The notes: generated by a model from the sequence alone, not told the origin. Shown: positions 35,728 through 44,382, counted from the first letter of the stretch. The stretch is 64,000 nucleotides of DNA from Achromobacter sp. MFA1 R4 (GCF_900156745.1 NZ_LT707065.1:4340001-4404000), one strand, 5' to 3'. Numbers and translations: made by a program.

Positions 35728-36300
35728 ATGCCAATTAACGTTCCCATAATCCTGACGTGGCTGCGCATCGCCATGATTCCGCTGGTGGTCGGGCTGTTCT
35801 ACCTGCCCGAAAGCTGGATGGCTGTCCCGACGCGCGACACCCTGGCCGCATGGGCCTTCATCATCGCCGCCCTGACCGACTGGTTCGACGGCTGGCTCGC
35901 CCGGCGCTGGAACCAGACGTCGGCATTTGGCGCATTCCTCGATCCGGTGGCCGACAAGCTCATGGTCTGCGCCGCCCTGATCGTGCTGCTCGACCTCAGC
36001 CGGGTCGACGCCTTCATCTCCCTGATCATCATCGGCCGCGAAATCACGATTTCCGCCCTGCGCGAATGGATGGCCAAGATCGGCGCCAGCGCCAGCGTGG
36101 CTGTGCACCGGCTGGGCAAGTTCAAGACGGCCGCGCAGATGATCGCCATTCCGTGCCTGCTGTACAACCAGTCGATCTACGGCGTCAACACGAAGCTGCT
36201 GGGCGACATCCTGATCATCGTCGCGGCGGTGCTGACGGTCTGGTCGATGCTGTATTACCTGCAGCGCGCCTGGCCCGCCATTCGTGAAAAGGCCCTGTAA
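35728..36300 (+). CDS. pgsA: CDP-diacylglycerol-glycerol-3-phosphate 3-phosphatidyltransferase
   Basis: This 190-residue inner-membrane enzyme makes phosphatidylglycerol phosphate, the committed step to phosphatidylglycerol and cardiolipin. The CDP-alcohol phosphotransferase motif is complete: DGWLAR, eight residues, then G, F, L, D, and D three residues further on (residues 53-75). About five to six membrane helices surround it. uvrC followed by pgsA is a common neighbourhood in proteobacteria. A terminator lies downstream at 36436. Confidence 0.95.
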   Translation: MPINVPIILTWLRIAMIPLVVGLFYLPESWMAVPTRDTLAAWAFIIAALTDWFDGWLARRWNQTSAFGAFLDPVADKLMVCAALIVLLDLSRVDAFISLIIIGREITISALREWMAKIGASASVAVHRLGKFKTAAQMIAIPCLLYNQSIYGVNTKLLGDILIIVAAVLTVWSMLYYLQRAWPAIREKAL

Positions 36301-36435
36301 CACCGATCCAAGAGCGATACGCCGGCTCGATCCGGCACGGCGCGCGCGCCGCAATCGCCTCGAACACGACGCCCGGGCGCAAGTCCGCGCGTCGCCGGAG
36401 ACAACCCGCGGTCCGCCCCTGGCGGAGCGCATCCT

Positions 36436-36456
36436 GCCGCGTCCCCGCGGCTTTTT
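36436..36456 (+). terminator. Terminator downstream of pgsA, abutting the next start codon
   Basis: GCCGCG (36436-36441) and CGCGGC (36446-36451) pair around a four-base loop and are followed by TTTTT. The MFS transporter ATG begins only three bases later, so the hairpin sits where its ribosome-binding site would be. Confidence 0.65.
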
Positions 36457-36459
36457 GCA

Positions 36460-37767
36460 ATGAACACCGCCACCGCCGCCAACACTTTGCTCTCGGATGC
36501 CGCCGTACGCCGGCGCGATTGGAAAATCATCCTGCTCATCGGCGTGGCGCATGCCTCGTCCCACTTCTTCCAGCTGGTGCTGCCGTCGCTCTACGGCGCC
36601 CTGGGCCTGGAATTCGGGCTGGACTTCGCCCGGCTGGGCCTGCTGGTGTCCACCTTTTACGTGGTGTCCGGCATCGGCCAGGCCTCCTCGGGCTTCGTGG
36701 TCGACCGGATCGGCGCGCGCCCGGTGCTGTGGTTCGGCCTGGGCTGCTTCGTGCTGTCCGGCGTGCTGATCGGGTCGGCCACCGGCTACGCCATGCTGAT
36801 GGCCGCGGCCGTCGTGGGCGGCATCGGCAACTCGGTCTTCCACCCGGCGGACTATTCCATCATCAACCATCGCATCACCGCGCCGCGGCTGGGCCATGCA
36901 TTCTCGACGCACGGATTGACCGGCAACCTCGGCTGGGCGCTTACACCGGTCTTCATCACGACCATCACGCTGCTCGCCAACTGGCGCGTCGCGGCCTATA
37001 GCGCCGCCGGCCTGGTGGCGCTGGTGCTGCTGCTGACGGTGCTGGGACGCGACCTGCTGGGCGGCCCGTCGCCGGCCGATGCCCGGGACGACGCCCGGGA
37101 CGCGGGCAGTGCGGCGAAGCCCGCCGCCAAGCCGCAGGAGGGGGTGCTGGCCACGCTGGCCGCGCTGCTGTCCCGCCCCGCCTTGTGGGGCGCCTTCCTG
37201 TTCTTTGCCTGCACGTCGATCGCGCTGTCGTCGGTGCAGAACTACACGATTCCGCTGCTGGGCCAGCTTTACGACCTGTCCAAGGTCACCGCCAGCTCCG
37301 CGCTGTCGGGCTATATGGTCGCCTCGGCCGTGGGCATGGCGGCGGGCGGCTTCCTGGTGTCGGCCAATCCGCGCACCGAGCGCACCGTCATGGTGGCGCT
37401 GATCCTGGCGGGCTTGACGCTGGTCGTGCTGGCGCTGGGTATGGTGCCCGCCGTGCTGGCCGCGCCCGTCGTCGGCCTGGCGGGGTTCTGCTCGGGCGTG
37501 GCCGCGCCGTCGCGCGACATGCTGATCCGCCGCGTGACGCCCAAAGGGTCGACCGGATCGGTCTACGGCCTGGTGTACTCCGGCATGGACGTGGGCTCGG
37601 CCCTGGGGCCGCTGGCCTTTGGCCTGCTGCTGGACGCCGGGCTGCGCCAGGGCCCGTGGGTGGGCGCAGGCGTGGCCTTCGCGGTCGCGGCCTTCCTGGC
37701 CCAGTGGATCGCCGTGCAGGCGCGCCGCGCCGAACCGCCGGCGCCGGCGGCGATGGCGCGATCCTGA
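36460..37767 (+). CDS. Major facilitator superfamily transporter
   Basis: This 435-residue protein has twelve predicted membrane helices and a central cytoplasmic loop (about residues 203-228). MFS signatures include the loop after helix two (GFVVDRIGARPVLW) and GGIGNSVFHPADYSIIN, found in a subgroup that includes fosmidomycin-resistance-like exporters. The substrate is unknown. The start ATG has no Shine-Dalgarno and is preceded at once by a terminator hairpin. No regulator is adjacent. Confidence 0.85.
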   Translation: MNTATAANTLLSDAAVRRRDWKIILLIGVAHASSHFFQLVLPSLYGALGLEFGLDFARLGLLVSTFYVVSGIGQASSGFVVDRIGARPVLWFGLGCFVLSGVLIGSATGYAMLMAAAVVGGIGNSVFHPADYSIINHRITAPRLGHAFSTHGLTGNLGWALTPVFITTITLLANWRVAAYSAAGLVALVLLLTVLGRDLLGGPSPADARDDARDAGSAAKPAAKPQEGVLATLAALLSRPALWGAFLFFACTSIALSSVQNYTIPLLGQLYDLSKVTASSALSGYMVASAVGMAAGGFLVSANPRTERTVMVALILAGLTLVVLALGMVPAVLAAPVVGLAGFCSGVAAPSRDMLIRRVTPKGSTGSVYGLVYSGMDVGSALGPLAFGLLLDAGLRQGPWVGAGVAFAVAAFLAQWIAVQARRAEPPAPAAMARS

Positions 37768-37820
37768 CGCCCGGCACCCGGTGTCGTACACCCCGCCCCT
37801 GACTGCTGACGCCTGACCTC

Positions 37821-37847
37821 CGCCCGCGCCGCCCGCGCGGGCGTTTT
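37821..37847 (+). terminator. Rho-independent terminator after the MFS gene
   Basis: CGCCCGCGC (37821-37829) pairs with GCGCGGGCG (37835-37843), followed by TTTT. It lies about 50 bp after the MFS stop. Confidence 0.7.
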
Positions 37848-37978
37848 CTTGCGCGCGGTCAAACTTCAGTTTTGCCCGCACGCGGTGGCCGGCGCGGCTT
37901 GACGCCCCGCAAGGCCGCCGCGGCGCTTGCTCGCTGTAATAACCCTGAGCACGAATAGGTTATTCACAGGAGAAGCAA

Positions 37979-38980
37979 ATGAGAAAGCAAAGCATGCTGC
38001 TGGCGGCGGGCATCGTCATGGCGCTGTGGGCAGGGCAGGCCTGGAGCGCCTCGCAGGAACCCATCCAGCCGATCCAACCGGCCGTGGTCAAGAACCCGGG
38101 CAAGGTCGAACTGGGCAAGAAGCTCTTTTTCGATCCCCGCCTGTCCCGTTCCGGCGCGATCTCCTGTAATTCCTGCCACAACCTCGCCATGGGCGGCTCT
38201 GACAACCTGAAGGCGTCCATCGGCCATAAATGGCAGCAGGGCGGCATCAACTCGCCGACCGTGCTCAATGCCAGCCTGAACATCGCCCAGTTCTGGGACG
38301 GCCGCGCCAAGGACCTGCGCGAGCAGGCGGGCGGCCCGATCGAGAACCCGATGGAAATGGCCTCGTCGCACGAACTGGCGGTGCAAGTGCTCAACTCCAT
38401 CCCGGGCTATCGCGCCGAGTTCAAGCAGGTCTTCGGCAAGGACCAGATCACCATCGGCGAGGTGACCAGCGCGCTGGCCGCCTTCGAGGAGACGCTGGTC
38501 ACGCCGAACTCGCGCTTCGACCAGTGGCTCAAGGGCGACGAGAAGGCGCTGACCGTGCGCGAAGCGGCCGGCTACGCGCTCTTCAAGAACAGCGGCTGCG
38601 TGGCCTGCCATAACGGCGTGGCGGTGGGCGGCAACTCGTTCCAGAAGATGGGCCTCGTCACGCCCTACGTCACCGAGAACAAGGCCGAAGGCCGCGCCGC
38701 GGTCACGGGCAAGGACGCGGACCGCTTCAACTTCAAGGTGCCGACGCTGCGCAACGTCGCCTTGACCTACCCGTACTTCCACGACGGCGAAGCCGCGACG
38801 CTGACGCAGGCCGTGGACGTGATGGGCCGCCTGCAACTGGGCCGCACGTTCACGCCCGAAGAGAACGGCCAGATCGTGGCCTTCCTGAAGACCCTCACGG
38901 GCGACCAGCCGGTCATCCAATACCCCGTGCTGCCGCCGTCCGAAGACGGCACCCCGCGGCCCGAGCCGTTCCTCAAGTAG
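37979..38980 (+). CDS. Di-haem cytochrome c peroxidase
   Basis: This 333-residue periplasmic enzyme reduces hydrogen peroxide to water with electrons from small cytochromes. It has a signal peptide (MLLAAGIVMALWAGQAWSA) and two c-haem sites: CNSCH near residue 64, then CVACH near residue 211. VELGKKLFFDPRLSRS and TLRNVALTYPYFHDG are family signatures. An imperfect FNR-like sequence (TTGACGCCCCGCAA at 37899) lies about 70 bp upstream; low-oxygen control, common for this enzyme, is possible but the site is weak. A good AGGAGA precedes the ATG. Confidence 0.93.
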   Translation: MRKQSMLLAAGIVMALWAGQAWSASQEPIQPIQPAVVKNPGKVELGKKLFFDPRLSRSGAISCNSCHNLAMGGSDNLKASIGHKWQQGGINSPTVLNASLNIAQFWDGRAKDLREQAGGPIENPMEMASSHELAVQVLNSIPGYRAEFKQVFGKDQITIGEVTSALAAFEETLVTPNSRFDQWLKGDEKALTVREAAGYALFKNSGCVACHNGVAVGGNSFQKMGLVTPYVTENKAEGRAAVTGKDADRFNFKVPTLRNVALTYPYFHDGEAATLTQAVDVMGRLQLGRTFTPEENGQIVAFLKTLTGDQPVIQYPVLPPSEDGTPRPEPFLK

Positions 38981-38988
38981 AAACAACG

Positions 38989-39010
38989 CGGCCGCCTCTT
39001 CGGGCGGCCG
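38989..39010. terminator. GC hairpin between convergent peroxidase and queF genes
   Basis: CGGCCGCC (38989-38996) and GGCGGCCG (39003-39010) form an 8-bp stem with a six-base loop. There is no T-run, so it is a weak or two-way terminator at best. Confidence 0.4.
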
Positions 39011-39031
39011 TCTGGCTGGGCGGGGCCTGCG

Positions 39032-39856
39032 TTACTGGCGGACGGTGCGCCTGTCCGCCGGCGGCGCGGCCTCGAAATTGCTGCGCCACGGGTTGATGTC
39101 CAGCCCGCCTCGGCGCGTATAGCGCGCATACACCGTCAGCTGCTCGGGCCCGCAGGCCTGCATGATGTCGCTGAAGATGCGTTCGACGCAGTGCTCGTGG
39201 AATTCGGCGTGCTGGCGGAACGACACCACGTACCGCAGCAGCGATTCGCGGTCGATCGGGGCGCCGCGGTAGCGGATCTGGACCGTGGCCCAGTCGGGCT
39301 GGCCGGTCACGGGACAGTTCGATTTCAGCAGCCGCGAGGCCAGCGTCTCCTCGACCACGTCGCCCGGCCGGGTGCGCAGCAGCTCGGGCGCGGGCTCGTA
39401 GGTGTCGATCTCGATATCCAGCTTGTCGATATAGATGCCGTCCATCTCGCCCATCTGCAACTCGGCAAAGCGCTGCGGCAGGAAGAAGTCCAGCCCGACC
39501 GGCGCGCCGGCGGCCGCGCTCAGGTCGCGTTCCAGCCGGCCGCGCAGGGCGGCCGAATTCACCAGGCGGGTCTGGTTGAACGAATTCAAATACAGCTTGA
39601 ACGACTTGGATTCGATGATGTTGGGGCTGTCGGCCGGCACCGAGAACGTCGCCATGGCGACGCGCGGTTTGCCCTTGGCGTCCAGCCACGACAGCTCATA
39701 GGCGTTCCACAGATCCACGCCCTTGAAGGGCAGGTTGTCGTCGCGCAGATTCAGCGCCGCGCGATTGTGCGCGCGCGCGATGGGAAAAAGCAGCGAGGGA
39801 TCGTATTGCGAGGCATAGGCCACGCTCTGCCCGAGCGGGCCGTGAGACAGGGTCAT
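39032..39856 (-). CDS. queF: NADPH-dependent 7-cyano-7-deazaguanine reductase
   Basis: This 274-residue two-domain QueF reduces the nitrile preQ0 to the amine preQ1 in queuosine tRNA modification. The nitrile-binding QueF motif [15 protein letters not shown] lies near residue 82, and the catalytic Cys is in [14 protein letters not shown] near residue 190. Length matches the long E. coli type. The frame extends upstream, but [14 protein letters not shown] is the natural N-terminus. Other queuosine genes are not in this window. Confidence 0.95.
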   Translation of the reverse strand: MTLSHGPLGQSVAYASQYDPSLLFPIARAHNRAALNLRDDNLPFKGVDLWNAYELSWLDAKGKPRVAMATFSVPADSPNIIESKSFKLYLNSFNQTRLVNSAALRGRLERDLSAAAGAPVGLDFFLPQRFAELQMGEMDGIYIDKLDIEIDTYEPAPELLRTRPGDVVEETLASRLLKSNCPVTGQPDWATVQIRYRGAPIDRESLLRYVVSFRQHAEFHEHCVERIFSDIMQACGPEQLTVYARYTRRGGLDINPWRSNFEAAPPADRRTVRQ

Positions 39857-39944
39857 AGCAAAGAAGGGGAGTCCGGGAGGATGACGGCATTGTAGGCGCT
39901 TGGAAAAGGCCCAATTTTCCGCGATGTGAAATGTAACCCTCGTA

Positions 39945-39988
39945 TTGTGAAAGCGCCTGCTGCGCAGCAGCGCCACGCCATTTCACAA
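39945..39988. promoter_or_regulatory. Nested inverted repeats upstream of aceA, candidate operator
   Basis: TTGTGAAA (39945-39952) and TTTCACAA (39981-39988) are perfect inverted copies enclosing the 14-bp palindrome CTGCTGCGCAGCAG. A third TGTGAAA-like copy occurs about 20 bp upstream (near 39925). A possible promoter, TTCACA with TTATAC at 18 bp (to 40011), uses the right arm as its -35, so a bound regulator would block it. Which protein binds is unknown. Confidence 0.45.
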
Positions 39989-40112
39989 ACGACAATCGCG
40001 TTTCATTATACAAAATCGTCTTCGCAAGCTATTGATTTTTATAGCGAATATTTTTTGTCTTCTATAAGACTCCCCATCACATTGCTCCGCAGCAGAGGCA
40101 TAGACTTTCTCC

Positions 40113-40148
40113 AACGATTCACGCAACGCCAGACGCGAATCGTTTTTT
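40113..40148 (+). terminator. Terminator-like hairpin in the aceA leader
   Basis: AACGATTC (40113-40120) pairs with GAATCGTT (40137-40144) and runs into six T. It points towards aceA, 62 bp before its start codon. It could end a small RNA transcribed from the AT-rich region 40010-40110, or attenuate aceA transcription. The 353-bp gap holds no open frame I believe. Confidence 0.65.
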
Positions 40149-40209
40149 AAGTTCTAAGACGTTCTCTGAAGTTCCAACCGTTCTCACATCACTGACCAGG
40201 AGCATCACA

Positions 40210-41529
40210 ATGAGCAATCGCGAAACCGAAATCCGCAACCTGCAAAAAGACTGGGCTGAAAACAGCCGGTGGCAAGGCATCAAGCGCGACTACAGCGCCG
40301 AAGACGTCATCCGCCTGCGCGGCTCGATCAGCGTCGAACACACGCTGGCCCGCCGCGGCGCCACCCGCCTCTGGGATTTGCTGCACAGCGAACCGTTCGT
40401 GAACTCGCTGGGCGCCCTGACCGGCAACCAGGCCATGCAGCAGGTCAAGGCTGGCCTGAAGGCCATCTACCTGTCCGGTTGGCAGGTCGCCGGTGACGCC
40501 AACCTGGCCGGTGAAATGTATCCCGACCAGTCGCTCTATCCCGCCAACTCCGTGCCCCAGGTGGTTCGCCGCATCAACAATTCGCTGACGCGCTGCGACC
40601 AGATCCAGTGGATGGAAGGCAAGAACCCCGGCGACGAAGGCTACATCGACTTCTTCGCGCCCATCGTGGCGGACGCCGAAGCCGGTTTTGGCGGCGTGCT
40701 CAATGCCTATGAACTGATGAAGGCCATGATCGAGGCCGGCGCCTCGGGCGTGCACTTCGAAGACCAGCTTGCGTCCGTGAAGAAGTGCGGCCACATGGGC
40801 GGCAAGGTGCTGGTTCCGACCCGCGAAGCTGTGTCCAAGCTGGTGTCGGCCCGTCTGGCCGCCGACACGATGGGCACGCCGACCGTGCTGCTGGCGCGCA
40901 CCGACGCCGACGCGGCCGACCTGGTGACCAGCGACGTCGACGAAAACGACCGTCCGTTCATCACCGGCGAGCGCACCGTGGAAGGCTTCTTCCGCACCCG
41001 CGCCGGCATCGACCAGGCCATCTCGCGCGGACTGGCCTACGCGCCGTACGCCGACCTGATCTGGTGCGAAACCTCCACGCCCAACCTGGAATACGCCCGC
41101 AAGTTCGCGGACGCCATCCATCGCCAGTTCCCGGGCAAGCTGCTGGCCTACAACTGCTCGCCGTCCTTCAACTGGAAGAAGAACCTGGACGACGGCACCA
41201 TCGCCAAGTTCCAGCGCGAGCTGGGCGCCATGGGGTACAAGTTCCAGTTCATCACGCTGGCCGGTTTCCACGCGCTGAACTACGGCATGTTCGAGCTGGC
41301 CCACGGCTACGCCCGCCGCCAGATGAGCGCTTTCGTGGAACTGCAGCAGAAGGAATTCGCCGCCGCCGAAATGGGCTTCACCGCCGTGAAGCACCAGCGC
41401 GAAGTGGGCACGGGCTACTTCGACGCCGTGACCCAGACGATCGAAGGCGGCAAGTCGTCCACGACCGCTCTGACCGGCTCGACGGAAGAAGCGCAGTTCG
41501 AACACGGCAAGTCGCAGAAGGCGGCGTAA
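40210..41529 (+). CDS. aceA: Isocitrate lyase
   Basis: This 439-residue enzyme splits isocitrate into glyoxylate and succinate, the first step of the glyoxylate bypass needed for growth on acetate and fatty acids. The active-site signature KKCGHMGGK with its catalytic Cys is present near residue 195, and further family blocks include [12 protein letters not shown] and [14 protein letters not shown]. Length equals the E. coli enzyme. The ATG follows CCAGGAGCATCACA. The upstream region carries nested inverted repeats and a terminator-like hairpin, so expression is probably controlled at initiation and perhaps by attenuation. Malate synthase is not in the window. Confidence 0.96.
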   Translation: MSNRETEIRNLQKDWAENSRWQGIKRDYSAEDVIRLRGSISVEHTLARRGATRLWDLLHSEPFVNSLGALTGNQAMQQVKAGLKAIYLSGWQVAGDANLAGEMYPDQSLYPANSVPQVVRRINNSLTRCDQIQWMEGKNPGDEGYIDFFAPIVADAEAGFGGVLNAYELMKAMIEAGASGVHFEDQLASVKKCGHMGGKVLVPTREAVSKLVSARLAADTMGTPTVLLARTDADAADLVTSDVDENDRPFITGERTVEGFFRTRAGIDQAISRGLAYAPYADLIWCETSTPNLEYARKFADAIHRQFPGKLLAYNCSPSFNWKKNLDDGTIAKFQRELGAMGYKFQFITLAGFHALNYGMFELAHGYARRQMSAFVELQQKEFAAAEMGFTAVKHQREVGTGYFDAVTQTIEGGKSSTTALTGSTEEAQFEHGKSQKAA

Positions 41530-41536
41530 AGCCGGC

Positions 41537-41598
41537 GGCGCCCGGCGGCCGGGGCAGGCCGCCCCGGCCCGTTTCGCGGAACGCCGGGCGCCTTTTTT
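41537..41598 (+). terminator. Large rho-independent terminator after aceA
   Basis: GGCGCCCGGCG (41537-41547) pairs with CGCCGGGCGCC (41582-41592) and is followed by six T. An internal GGCCGGGGC/GCCCCGGCC stem sits inside the loop. Confidence 0.85.
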
Positions 41599-41657
41599 CT
41601 GCTGTTGACTGCGGTTTGCAGGTGTGTAGTTGCAGGTGCTGTTGTAGGGTGGATTCA

Positions 41658-41685
41658 GGGTGCCTGCGGGCACCCTCTTTTTTTT
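41658..41685 (+). terminator. Second rho-independent terminator downstream of aceA
   Basis: GGGTGCC (41658-41664) pairs with GGCACCC (41669-41675), followed by eight T. It lies 60 bp beyond the first terminator on the same strand, with a TTGACT sequence at 41606 between them. Confidence 0.8.
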
Positions 41686-41711
41686 GTACCGCCCGGCCGC
41701 GCACCCGCCCG

Positions 41712-42776
41712 CTACGCCGCGGCGCGCGTGTCCTTCAGGGTCGCCATGTCGATCACGAAGCGGTACTTCACGTCGTTTTTCACCAGGCGCTCGTAGGCCT
41801 CGTTGACGGCCTGGATCGGCACGATCTCCACGTCGCTGACGATGCCGTGCTCGGCGCAGAAATCCATCATCTCCTGCGTTTCCGCCATGCCGCCGATCGC
41901 CGAGCCGGCCAGCGATTTGCGGCCCATGATCAGGTTGGCGCCAGGGATCGGATCCAGCGGCGTCAGCGCGCCCACCAGCGCCATGGTGCCGTCCAGCGCA
42001 AGCAGCGCCATGTAGGGATTGACGTCGTGGCTGACGGGGACGGTGTTCAACAGGAAGTCGAAGGAGTTGGCGTGGGCCGCCATGGCGTCGGCGTCGCGCG
42101 AGACCAGCACCTCGTCCGCGCCCAGGCGTTTCGCGTCGCGCGCCTTGTCGGCGGAGGTGGTGATCATCACGACGTGCGCGCCCATGGCGTGCGCGAACTT
42201 CACGCCCATGTGGCCCAGGCCGCCCAGCCCGATGACGCCGACTTTCATGCCGGGGCCGACCTTCCAGTGGCGCAGCGGCGAATACGTGGTGATGCCGGCG
42301 CACAGCAGCGGCGCCACGGCCTTGAGGTCCAGGGTGTCGGACACCTTCACGGCGAAATGCTCGCGCACCACGATCCGGTCGGAATAGCCGCCAAAGGTGA
42401 GCTGGTCGCTGCCGCGCGCTTTGTCGTTGTAGGTCAGGGTAGCGCCTTCCTCGCAGTACTGCTCCAGGTTCAGGCGGCAGGCCTTGCAGTGGCGGCACGA
42501 GTCGACCATGCAGCCCACGCCGGCGTAATCGCCCACCTTGAACCGGGAGACGTTCTTGCCGACCTGCGCGATGCGGCCGACGATCTCGTGGCCGGGCACC
42601 ATGGGGTACATGGAATTGCCCCAGTCGCCGCGCGCCTGGTGCAGGTCCGAATGGCAGATGCCGCTGTACAGGATGTCGATCAGCACATCGTCATCGCCCG
42701 GTTCGCGGCGGGTGAAACTGAAGGGGACCAGGGGAGTGTCGGCACTGTGGGCGGCGTAGCCTTGGGCTTGGATCAT
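41712..42776 (-). CDS. Zinc-dependent NAD(P) alcohol dehydrogenase (YahK/CAD type)
   Basis: This 354-residue medium-chain dehydrogenase would interconvert aldehydes and alcohols. The catalytic zinc ligands appear in SGICHSDLH and PGHEIVG, and four structural-zinc cysteines in CMVDSCRHCKACRLNLEQYC. The cofactor motif is GLGGLGHMGVKFAHAMG. The family favours NADPH and aromatic or branched aldehydes; the exact substrate is not visible. It is divergent from a LysR-type regulator (105-bp gap), the usual sign of control by that protein. Confidence 0.92.
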   Translation of the reverse strand: MIQAQGYAAHSADTPLVPFSFTRREPGDDDVLIDILYSGICHSDLHQARGDWGNSMYPMVPGHEIVGRIAQVGKNVSRFKVGDYAGVGCMVDSCRHCKACRLNLEQYCEEGATLTYNDKARGSDQLTFGGYSDRIVVREHFAVKVSDTLDLKAVAPLLCAGITTYSPLRHWKVGPGMKVGVIGLGGLGHMGVKFAHAMGAHVVMITTSADKARDAKRLGADEVLVSRDADAMAAHANSFDFLLNTVPVSHDVNPYMALLALDGTMALVGALTPLDPIPGANLIMGRKSLAGSAIGGMAETQEMMDFCAEHGIVSDVEIVPIQAVNEAYERLVKNDVKYRFVIDMATLKDTRAAA

Positions 42777-42811
42777 GACGGCCTCTTGCGAATTTGTTGA
42801 GCAGACGGCAA

Positions 42812-42828
42812 CAATAAATCGGCGATTG
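42812..42828. promoter_or_regulatory. Candidate LysR-type binding site between adh and lysR
   Basis: This 17-bp palindromic stretch has arms CAAT and ATTG and an inner ATCG-G-CGAT. It is AT-rich and interrupted in the way LysR boxes usually are, and it lies 36-52 bp upstream of the dehydrogenase start. Confidence 0.35.
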
Positions 42829-42849
42829 TGGGGGTTCAAGCTAGAATTT

Positions 42850-42887
42850 CGGCATGATTTATTGAATGAATTTGCATAATCATGCCG
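42850..42887. promoter_or_regulatory. 10-bp inverted repeat spanning the LysR start codon
   Basis: CGGCATGATT (42850-42859) and AATCATGCCG (42878-42887) are perfect inverted copies separated by 18 bp; the right arm contains the regulator's ATG. It may be an autoregulatory operator, or an mRNA hairpin that masks the start. No Shine-Dalgarno is visible in the loop. Confidence 0.5.
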
Positions 42888-43766
42888 CTCGACAACCTGT
42901 CCCACCTGGCCGCCTTCTCGGCCGTTGCCCGGCTCGCCAGCTTTCGCAAGGCCGGCGAGGAACTGAGCCTGTCCACGTCGGCGGTCAGCTACGCCATCCG
43001 CAACCTGGAAGAACGTCTGGGCGTGAACCTGTTCAACCGGACGACGCGCAGCGTGGCGCTGACCGACGCCGGCCAGCGCCTGGCCGAACGTCTGCAGCCC
43101 GTGCTGCATGACCTGGGCGATGCGCTGGACGAAATGAACCACTTCCGCGGCGCGGCCGCCGGCACGCTGCGCATCAATACCTCGCGCGCGGCCTCGTACC
43201 TGCTGCTGATGCCCATGGCGGCGCGATTCCTCGCGGCTTATCCGGACATCCGCCTGGAAATCGGCGAAGACGACAGCTTCGTCGATATCGTGGGATCGGG
43301 CTATGACGCGGGCGTGCGGCTGCTGGAAGCGGTGCCCGAGGACATGGTGGCGGTGCCCATCGGCCCGCCGCTGCGTTCGGTGGTGGTGGCCTCGCCCGGC
43401 TACCTGCAAGGGCGCGAACCGCCGCAGCATCCCGCCGACCTGATGCGTCACGAATGCATCCGCTACCGCTTTCCCAGCGGCCGCTATTTCAAGTGGGAGT
43501 TCACGAAGGACGGCGAGACGCTGGAATTCGACTTCCCCGGGCGCATCGCCCTGAGCGACGTCCACGCCGAGGTGCGCGCCGCCACCGACGGCATCGGCAT
43601 CGGCTACGTGCCGGAGAACTACGTGACCGCCCAGCTTGCGGCGGGCACGCTGGTGCGGCTGCTGGACGACTGGTGCCAGACGATCCCCGGCTTCATGCTG
43701 TATTACCCGAAGCAGCGCAGGGTGTCGTCGGCGCTGCGGGCGTTCATCGACATGGCGCGGCAGTGA
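42882..43766 (+). CDS. LysR-type transcriptional regulator
   Basis: This 294-residue protein has the LysR winged helix at residues 5-63 (FRKAGEELSLSTSAVSYAIRNLEERLGVNLFNRTTR) and a periplasmic-binding-protein-like effector domain (about 90-290, with LRINTSRAAS and DGIGIGYVPENYV). It is divergent from the alcohol dehydrogenase gene, its likely target. The start codon lies in one arm of a long inverted repeat and lacks a Shine-Dalgarno. Confidence 0.9.
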   Translation: MPLDNLSHLAAFSAVARLASFRKAGEELSLSTSAVSYAIRNLEERLGVNLFNRTTRSVALTDAGQRLAERLQPVLHDLGDALDEMNHFRGAAAGTLRINTSRAASYLLLMPMAARFLAAYPDIRLEIGEDDSFVDIVGSGYDAGVRLLEAVPEDMVAVPIGPPLRSVVVASPGYLQGREPPQHPADLMRHECIRYRFPSGRYFKWEFTKDGETLEFDFPGRIALSDVHAEVRAATDGIGIGYVPENYVTAQLAAGTLVRLLDDWCQTIPGFMLYYPKQRRVSSALRAFIDMARQ

Positions 43767-43798
43767 GCGCGCGGGTCCCGGCCTGCCCGGCGTGGCAT

Positions 43799-44128
43799 TT
43801 ACACCGCGCCGGGGCCTTCCAGCCACGCGGGGATGTCCCGTTGCTGATGGAGGATGCGCCAGACATCGATATGGTCCTGGTGTTCCACGTAGAAGACCAG
43901 ATAGGGGTAGCGAGTCAACGGCCAGGAGCGCAGGCCGGGCAGGTTCAGTTCCAGCGCGTATCGGATGGATCCTGTCGCGGGGTGGCGGGCCAGATGCAGG
44001 TACGCCCGTTCCAGGGCATCGATGAACCCGAGCGTAATCTGCTCGGACGCCGTGCTCAGGTAATACGCTATCGCGGTGTCGATATCCGCGTTCGCCTGCA
44101 CACGCGGGATGACGGGTTTGGCCTTCAC
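43799..44128 (-). CDS. ParE-family toxin
   Basis: This 109-residue protein has a ParE-like layout: an N-terminal helical hairpin (NADIDTAIAYYLSTASEQITLGFIDAL, in part), then HPATGS, the LPGLRSWPLTRYPYLVFY strand region typical of ParE, and VWRILHQQRDIP near the end. It overlaps the upstream ParD-like antitoxin gene by 4 bases. ParE toxins inhibit gyrase; toxicity is inferred from family. Part of a complete two-gene module next to the cbb3 cluster. Confidence 0.85.
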   Translation of the reverse strand: MKAKPVIPRVQANADIDTAIAYYLSTASEQITLGFIDALERAYLHLARHPATGSIRYALELNLPGLRSWPLTRYPYLVFYVEHQDHIDVWRILHQQRDIPAWLEGPGAV

Positions 44129-44382
44129 GCTTGGGAGTCGGGGCCCGAATTCTTACTGGCGCGGGCTCGCAGGCCGGCGAAATAAGCGGTGTCGACCGGG
44201 GCAGCCTGTTCGGACGAGGCGCCCGCCAGCAGCAGCCCTCGGAGCTGGAGCCGATCCTGGTCCTTGCGGATGAGTTCGCGGACGTACTCGCTGCTCGTGC
44301 TGTAGCCCCGCTCGGTGACCTGTTCGTCAACGAAGGATTTCAGCGAGTCCGGCAAAGAAATGTTCATGGTGCCCATCGCCAT
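44125..44382 (-). CDS. ParD-family ribbon-helix-helix antitoxin
   Basis: This 85-residue protein has an N-terminal ribbon-helix-helix DNA-binding domain (MNISLPDSLKSFVDEQV, YSTSSEYVRELIRKD) and a flexible toxin-binding tail. The start is one of three near ATGs (44382, 44376, 44367); the first is given. Just upstream, the direct repeat TTGGCAA (44395 and 44405) is spaced by one helical turn, as expected for cooperative ribbon-helix-helix binding and autorepression. Confidence 0.85.
   Translation of the reverse strand: MAMGTMNISLPDSLKSFVDEQVTERGYSTSSEYVRELIRKDQDRLQLRGLLLAGASSEQAAPVDTAYFAGLRARASKNSGPDSQA

Noticed and set aside
35435-35749. 104-codon open frame between uvrC and pgsA
   Set aside because: Pro/Ser/Arg-rich with no motif, runs through the GC palindrome and into pgsA in another frame.
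36301-36459. Possible tRNA genes after pgsA, as in some related genomes
   Set aside because: No T-loop GTTCRANNC or acceptor pairing could be found. Only a terminator hairpin is present.
37899-37912. FNR box upstream of the cytochrome c peroxidase gene
   Set aside because: Only seven of the ten consensus half-site bases match, so it is mentioned but not annotated as a site.
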